DNA of 64,000 bases from Tigriopus japonicus (lineage: Eukaryota; Arthropoda; Copepoda; Harpacticoida; Harpacticidae): the NCBI GenBank assembly GCA_010645155.1, contig JAAGOF010000213.1, forward strand, positions 731,866 through 795,865, in the 5' to 3' direction. The position numbers were made by a program, and so were the translations under genes. The notes under the pieces are model-generated. The model saw nothing but the letters and a program-made list of their open reading frames with translations, did not search any database and was not told the DNA's origin. Each line of letters opens with the position of its first letter. Positions within the stretch are counted from its first letter, which is position 1. Positions 58,622-64,000 of the stretch are shown here, one piece after another.

Positions 58622-58876
58622 ATTGCGATCTTTAGTCCCAGTCAATTGGCGTTCTTTCAAACCTGGATGGAATAGGAGTGTCGAAGAAGCCGATAAGAAA
58701 CGCCTCCAGAATATGGAAAAGAGAAAGCAGTATTATGATCGTTCAACCCGTCCACTATCTTTAATATCAACTGGTACTCGTGTTCTTGTTCAAGATCCTA
58801 CATCGTTGCGATGGGACACTATAGTCAATGTTGTTGGCACAGAAGATGACGAATCCTAAACTCAACGGGAGACCCA

Positions 58877-59618
58877 CTCTCACTTATAAACGACACAAAA
58901 ATTAATTCAAGGTTGCGTGAGCAAAAAAGGGCAAAGTTCCGTTGTGAGGTGGGGAAGACATTGCCAGAATGTAAACATTGCTTCTCCAATGTTAAATTTG
59001 CTTCTCATTTAAGGTAGAGAAACCAACTTTCCCCAGAATGCCGTGTCACCTTTGATTCTACAGGGTATATCACCTAAAATTCATCCATTCAATCAAAGGC
59101 GTTGTCACATAACTACAATCCCAGATGCATTACCTAGGCAAACAAAAGTTCGATTTACATAATGGCCACCTTTGGTCTTCACCACGGCCTTCAATATTCC
59201 CACAGGCTTTGTACCTTAATCAGTTTGACCCAAAGCCTCTTCAGAATGGACTAGATGGAAATTTTCATCCAATTGAGGCCTGGAGATGAATGAGGACATT
59301 TATCCTTGTCTCAGAAATGAGAAAAGACAATAATTTTGAACAAGCTGTGTGGTATGTCAAGCAGCCCCATCTTGTTGAAAGAGCAGGGAAGTTCAGAGGC
59401 CATTTTCGCACATTTAATATTGATTTACAAAAACTTTTGAAAACAAAATAGTTTGCCAAAAGAATACGCAAAACATTATGTTTAAACGAAAAGAGTGAAA
59501 GTAATATAAAGCCAACGCATTAAAGGTAGGAATCTTGTCTTCCCCACCTCACAACGGAACTCTGCCCTTTTTGCTCACGCAACCTTGAATTAATTTTTGT
59601 GTCGTTTATAAGTGAGAG
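58877..59618. mobile_element. 742-bp inverted-repeat element with perfect 8-bp duplication
   Basis: The terminal inverted repeats extend about 90 bp, starting CTCTCACTTATAAACGACAC, with 'gttgcgtgagcaaaaaaggg' further in. GAGACCCA flanks both ends exactly (58869-58876, 59619-59626). The 8-bp duplication suits hAT or P-type transposition. It lies near the 3' end of the gypsy pol remnant. No coding capacity. Confidence 0.88.
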
Positions 59619-59753
59619 GAGACCCACAAATCAATTTTTTGATGATAATAATCATCAAACCATCAACGATTCGATCAAGACACCTATCATTCCCCCCATA
59701 CGTAGGAGCCCACGCCAATCCAATCCGCCAAATCGCCTACGTTATTAGACACA

Positions 59754-61258
59754 ACTTTGTAACATCTTGTTGAGATCAAATTCATTCATATTTCATTCAT
59801 TGATCTTCCGGTGGGGGAGTTGGTATATGTCTATATGTCATTCTTCGCTAGAAACTTCTCTCGCCTTCTATCTCGAAGGACCTGTTGATAGGGAAAACGA
59901 GTTTGGTTGACCGTTGGCTCAACCAGATCGTACTTTTATTCTGTTCTTTGTTCTGCTAGACGCATCATCGTTTTCGTTTGGTAGTCTGATAAAGTTTATA
60001 CAAGGCTACCACGAACCGTTGCCAGAAAACGAGGTCCACTTTTGTTGCTCTTCAAGACAAACTGATGCCTGTTCTTGCAATTCAGCTGTTGTTTCGGCGT
60101 CAGGGTCGGCGTCCTTCTTTGGAGGTGTCCTTGCCTTGGCATAAATTCATGTTCTGGAAATTATGGTCCATCTTCGAATTTATTTCATGTCTTTGTGTTC
60201 GGGATAATCCAAGGACAGCTAAGATATTCTTAAGTTGTTTAAGTTGCGCAAAGGATGAGTGCAATAAAACTCCACGTTTTGATCTGGGGAGTTTCTGGGA
60301 GAAAGTTGGTTCTTAAACCCTTTTCATTCCTTGTCACGCGAGGTTGCGCTTCGCATCGCGGGGTGGTTTTGTAAGCTAGAATCCTGTGCCGAATTTCATG
60401 TTTACTTTCAATTTATCATGCTTATGATCTGTGCTTTTGCTTTATAACCTTTCAGTGCCCACTGGTTAATATATTTCTGCCTTGGTTATTGAATGAATTG
60501 TTTCTTGTTTCTTAATAGCAAATTAGAATGTATAAAGTAAAAATTAAAGAATATAAAGTAAAAATTAGTATGTCATTGGTCGTGTACAAGACAATCCTGA
60601 ATTTAGGCCAGATTTTTACAAATGAGGTGGTAAGGATACAGGCCCTCGAGTCTTCAACATGGGAGAAACACTTTGTACTTGTTGAGTTTTGGACCCTCCT
60701 ACCTATTGGGCAAAGAGAGTTTCATACATGTATTCCTTTCAGGATGTGAACCTATGTGAAAGTATTGCTCAAACAAAAATGAGTTTTAACCCAAAAACAC
60801 TTTGGGAGAGGACTTTGGAAATGAACAATAAGTACAGTTTGCTCTATTTTTTCAATGATAAAAGAAGCTGTGTGAACTCTAATGTTGCATGAAAACTGAG
60901 AGGTTACGCGAAACTTATTCAAGTTTTTATGGCTTTGGGGTTAAATGATGTTGCTGTTTCTTTTAAATTGTGATATTATCCAAATATTTGACAAAACCGC
61001 GTCATTTGCTTACCACTGGTGCCAACTAGACTGGGCTCTATTTGGATTCTTCAAAAATTATTTTTGCTTTTTTCTTTCTTGCACATCGGTTCAGATGTAG
61101 GTTAGGGATGGAGAAATAAAGATGGACTTTTTATTAAAAAACTTGCACTACAAGTTAACCAAAAATTGCACAAGTTAAATGTTCAAGTCTATGAGACAAG
61201 TCTCTCAAAAAACTATTGTGTAAAATTGTCAATAACCTCCTCTTTTTTGTGTATGCAG
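59754..61258. other. Putative gypsy 3' LTR region and unassigned sequence
   Basis: From 59821 the sequence begins TGGTATATGTCTATATG after a purine-rich tract, as an LTR would, but its end could not be fixed without a second LTR for comparison. The remainder up to 61258 must contain or precede an upstream exon of the gene whose membrane exon follows, but no exon with the required phase-0 donor could be chosen with confidence. Confidence 0.4.
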
Positions 61259-61487
61259 CTGGTGGGAATGTTGCTAGCAACATTGGCTTGGACCATGTTA
61301 TTCCATATGTTTGGACAACCAAATAACTCTTCGCCAACATCCATCTTTACTTCACCAATCACCCAGTCTGCAACAATTATCATACCACAACCAACAATCG
61401 CCTCAACACTTCGTCCTGTTACACAAGTATCCACACCACCATCACCACCACCACCACCACCACCACCACCACCACCACCACGACCAG
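61259..61487 (+). CDS. Membrane-span exon of a second type II membrane protein gene (partial)
   Basis: An exon bounded by a good acceptor (tttttgtgtatgcag) and donor (CCAG|GTGAGT) encodes a hydrophobic span LVGMLLATLAWTMLFHMF, a Thr/Ser/Pro/Ile-rich stalk and then about 14 consecutive prolines from a CCA/CCACCA tract (61435-61480). It enters in phase 0 and leaves in phase 1, exactly like the membrane-span exon 34880-35045 of the upstream gene, and occupies the same role. It is probably exon 3 of a tandem paralogue. Upstream cytoplasmic exons were not identified, and the ectodomain exons would lie beyond the window or were not recognised. Confidence 0.62.
61435..61480 (+). repeat. (CCA)n microsatellite encoding polyproline
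   Basis: An almost perfect trinucleotide run lies inside the exon 61259-61487. Length change would alter a proline tract in the stalk of the predicted protein. Confidence 0.85.
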
Positions 61488-61689
61488 GTGAGTGAGGGTG
61501 TTGATTTAAGTTGGTATAGATAGAGCACTATGACAAAAGAGTACAGGCATGTGGCATTTTGGTTTGGTTGAGTTTTTTTAATATTTTGGATGACTCAATT
61601 AAATTAATTACGCAATTGATGAATATTTAGGACATAAATTGAAGCCATTTGAGTGTTTTACTTGTGTGCACTAGCGACCCTCTAATAGA

Positions 61690-62480
61690 GACTGGCCAAT
61701 CAAATCTATGAATACCCGAGCAAAACTGATAGTCTGTGACGTCATCCAACATGCAGGAAGCCAAAGTTCATGATAAAAGGAAATTTTTCCTTATCGAAAA
61801 AAAGTTGTTTTACCGCAGAGTAGAAATTCTAAATAGTTGACACAGCTAACTCTCCTTTTTTGCAAGTGTTCTGCTGACTCAAGCTGACCTACATTGTAAA
61901 ACGAATTTCTGCTCTGCAGGAAAAAACTTTTTTATCCTCGCTCTACTTATCGGAATCACATCTAAACTAGATAGCCCATTTGATAGTTTGGTTTGGTTTG
62001 TTAAAATCCTCAAGCCTGCTGCAAATGTGTCTAAGTTATTTACCTGATATGCAAAAAGTAAATTTCAACTAGTGTGGAGTTAAACAGGGGCCGATTAATT
62101 CCCATGATCGGGTGATTGACAACAAAATCTCAGTGACGTGAAATCTCGTCTTGCGCAAGTTTTTCCACGGGAGGTTTGAAGGTAGGGTTACCTCATAGAG
62201 AATGGGTGCTTTGCTCTTGTATATGAGCAAACACGAATTTGAGTTTGATTTGTAACCGTGTTCAGAGGTCAGTAGGTAAATTGGTAACCCCAGCACCAAG
62301 TCAGATCACTACAAAATCAACAAAGAAGAAGTACTCTGGTTTGTTATTGAACTTCATCAGAATTAGCCGATTGTTCAACTGAATGCTATTGACCAATCAC
62401 CATTCACCAGCCTGAATTATTGGCACCGTGTGTTAGCCTACAAGAGCCAGTCTCTGTAAGGGTCTTTAGTGTTATTACTG
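61690..62480 (+). repeat. Copy of the window-left-end dispersed repeat
   Basis: The sequence aligns with 310-1020 in the same orientation: 'gtctgtgacgtcat', 'aatttcaactagtgtggagt', 'ggccgattaattc', 'gagaatgggtgctttgctct', 'ttgaccaatcacca' and 'caccgtgtgttagcct'. An extra segment of about 130 bp (about 61800-61950) is present here. It is non-coding; the 76-codon minus frame is incidental. Confidence 0.78.
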
Positions 62481-62489
62481 ATGCGACCA

Positions 62490-64000
62490 AATAATGTTTT
62501 TCGGCCAAGTGTTGCCACGTTTGCCCTTGTTTAGTTTTTTGGTCAAAAACTGCAACACAACCTGATTTCCTTTAAAAGGAGAGACATAAACTGTGGGTAA
62601 AAAACGGCGACACTTTTTATTTGGTCTCATCACTAATTGTTATTACTGATGGAAAAAAACTATCTTTCAATCATATTCACGATAGGTTGCCTAACTAGGT
62701 CAGCCAATTAGCCTTCAAGGTCTATCATTTGTTGGTTGAATTCCATGAGGAAATAGGCTTTCTTCTTAAGGTGAACGGCCCTGTTGGAGTTGCGCATAAA
62801 AAAAATATTTTTGTAAAAAAAAAATATTTTTTGTACTCGTGAAGAAATTTAAAGCAGCTATTTTTATAAGTTTTTGCAATTCACCTATAAACTTTCGACT
62901 TTGTGACCAATTACATGAAACTAAAGAAGCTCAAGGGAAAGAAGTGTCATGTCAACTGTCGGACTTGATTAAATGCTAATTGAAATGTTTCCTTCTTCAC
63001 TTCAAATGATTCAAACTTATGAATCAATGATTCAAAGAAGTTGTGTTTGGTCTTGCTAAACGAAAATTAAGCGAAGAACGAAGAAAAATATGAAAGATTA
63101 AGAAATAATACTCAAACTCTTCAAAAATATTGCAAAATTGATCTATTTTACTGGTATTGATGTTTTCTTAAGCAAAGATAGACTACCTAAATGAAAAATC
63201 ATACCTTTATGAATGGAGGAGTGTATTTGGGCAATTTCAGCTCTAGACTTGGGGTCAAATTGGCTAGGAATGGATCAGAACTAGCATTGGATGTAGTGAT
63301 GGACTGAAAGTGCTTTCGGCCGAGATTACGGCCAAAATTTTGGCCGAAATTTCGGGGTCGGTTTCGGTTTTGGTTATGCCTACTGAAACCGACAGCAGAC
63401 GCGCATTATAAAGGGTGGAGGGTTTTTTTTTGAGGGGGGGGCATTTTTAATACCGTTACAAGGAATGGAATTCTGGGATTCCCTGTAAAGAGAGTTAATC
63501 ACTAATAGGGCCCGGATTTGAACTTAAAAAATGGATCAATCAATTTTTCATTTTTTGGCACATTTTGGCAAACTTTAAGTTTTTTGGCTTTTGGAGAAAA
63601 TGTTCAAGTTTTTCACTATTATATTAAAAAATGACTGTTTTTTGGCAAGACTAAATTATTTTGGACATTTATGGAATTTTGATTTCTTCAACAAATGAAG
63701 AAATTGACTCTTTCCACATTTTTTCGCAGACTTGTTATTCTATTTCCATGCCATGCACATTATTTAATATATTTCCCATTTACTATCTCTCTTATTTATT
63801 TTTAAGTTGCCTAAGCACTTGTTTGTTAGTTTAAAAAATGCTTCTTGCCATTTGACGTTTTGGAAATATTTGATTCAAATATCTGTTGTGTACTACTACG
63901 GTTTAAGATGATAAACCGAGAGAACGGTGGAGAAGGTTACTCTTTGAGAATAACGTCGAAGAAGTGGATAAAAGAGAAACACCACCAATGGCTTAAATAG
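62490..64000. other. Repeat-rich right end, no gene recognised
   Basis: This end holds hAT-like terminal fragments: TACTGATGGAAAAAAAC at about 62648 (compare 47480), TAGTGATGGACTGAAAGTGC at about 63296 followed by palindromic 'ggccgaaatttcgg' subterminal repeats, and TAGGGCCCGG at about 63509. A piece resembling the 28970-29257 element is at about 63245. No exon of the upstream type II gene could be recognised. Confidence 0.55.

Larger units (their letters stand above)
56985..59753 (+). mobile_element. Ty3/gypsy pol remnant (integrase region) split by two insertions
   Basis: The remnant starts at the RNase H/integrase junction (IPDALSRAPT), continues through the integrase and a C-terminal segment (RSLVPVNWRSFKPGW at 58625, LISTGTRVLVQDP) and ends with RRSPRQSNPPNRLRY and a stop near 59753. 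Two inverted-repeat elements interrupt the coding sequence (57971-58621 and 58877-59618). Upstream gag/protease/RT is missing. A purine-rich tract (about 59810-59819) followed by TGGTATATG at 59821 may mark the 3' LTR start. Confidence 0.88.

Noticed and set aside
59914..60144. Frame starting at 59914 as the cytoplasmic exon of the second type II gene
   Set aside because: It lies in the putative gypsy LTR region, starts without ATG, and offers no phase-0 donor to the exon at 61259.

Overview
The window is eukaryotic nuclear DNA: AT-rich, with genes split by GT-AG introns (many only 55-70 bp) and packed with transposon remnants. An insect-type Pvr (PDGF/VEGF receptor) gene and a variant ionotropic receptor point to an arthropod. 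The transposon mix (DIRS, P-element, mariner, many small inverted-repeat elements) would suit a crustacean such as a copepod, but that last step is inference.

Layout. (1) 1-8.37 kb: repeats only, including a ~0.7 kb tandem repeat whose relatives also lie near the other end of the window, an older dispersed repeat carrying an 840-bp inserted inverted-repeat element, and a LINE scrap. (2) 8.374-31.491 kb, plus strand: a complete Pvr-like receptor tyrosine kinase that I assembled from 23 coding exons. All intron phases agree and the sum is 4,671 nt (1,556 codons plus stop). Two other genes sit antisense inside its introns: a three-exon type II membrane coiled-coil protein (22.15-20.66 kb, intron 8) and an ionotropic receptor (27.49-25.74 kb, intron 17) whose stop codon falls inside Pvr exon 17. 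(3) 33.156-47.041 kb, plus strand: a nine-exon gene (352 codons) for a type II membrane protein with a proline/tyrosine-rich cytoplasmic tail, one membrane span and an ectodomain resembling a carboxypeptidase-regulatory-like domain followed by a YfaP/DUF2135-like sandwich. Its 9.2 kb third intron is filled with a foldback element, an AT-rich module, a mariner pseudogene, an assembly gap, a LINE and a tRNA-derived repeat. (4) 49.2-59.8 kb: a transposon block with a 22-bp minisatellite, a DIRS-type tyrosine-recombinase retrotransposon (minus), a P-element/THAP9-like pseudogene (plus) and a Ty3/gypsy pol remnant (plus) split by two inverted-repeat insertions. (5) 61.259-61.487 kb: one membrane-span exon with the same intron phases as the gene in (3), probably the start of a neighbouring paralogue that runs out of the window. 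(6) 61.7-64 kb: repeats.

Pvr is a growth-factor receptor at the plasma membrane, the ionotropic receptor a ligand-gated channel of sensory type, and the type II proteins are of unknown role. I see no operon-like cooperation; the links between genes are nesting and antisense overlap. The inverted-repeat elements often retain target-site duplications, and several related repeats give empty-site comparisons that establish insertion order.
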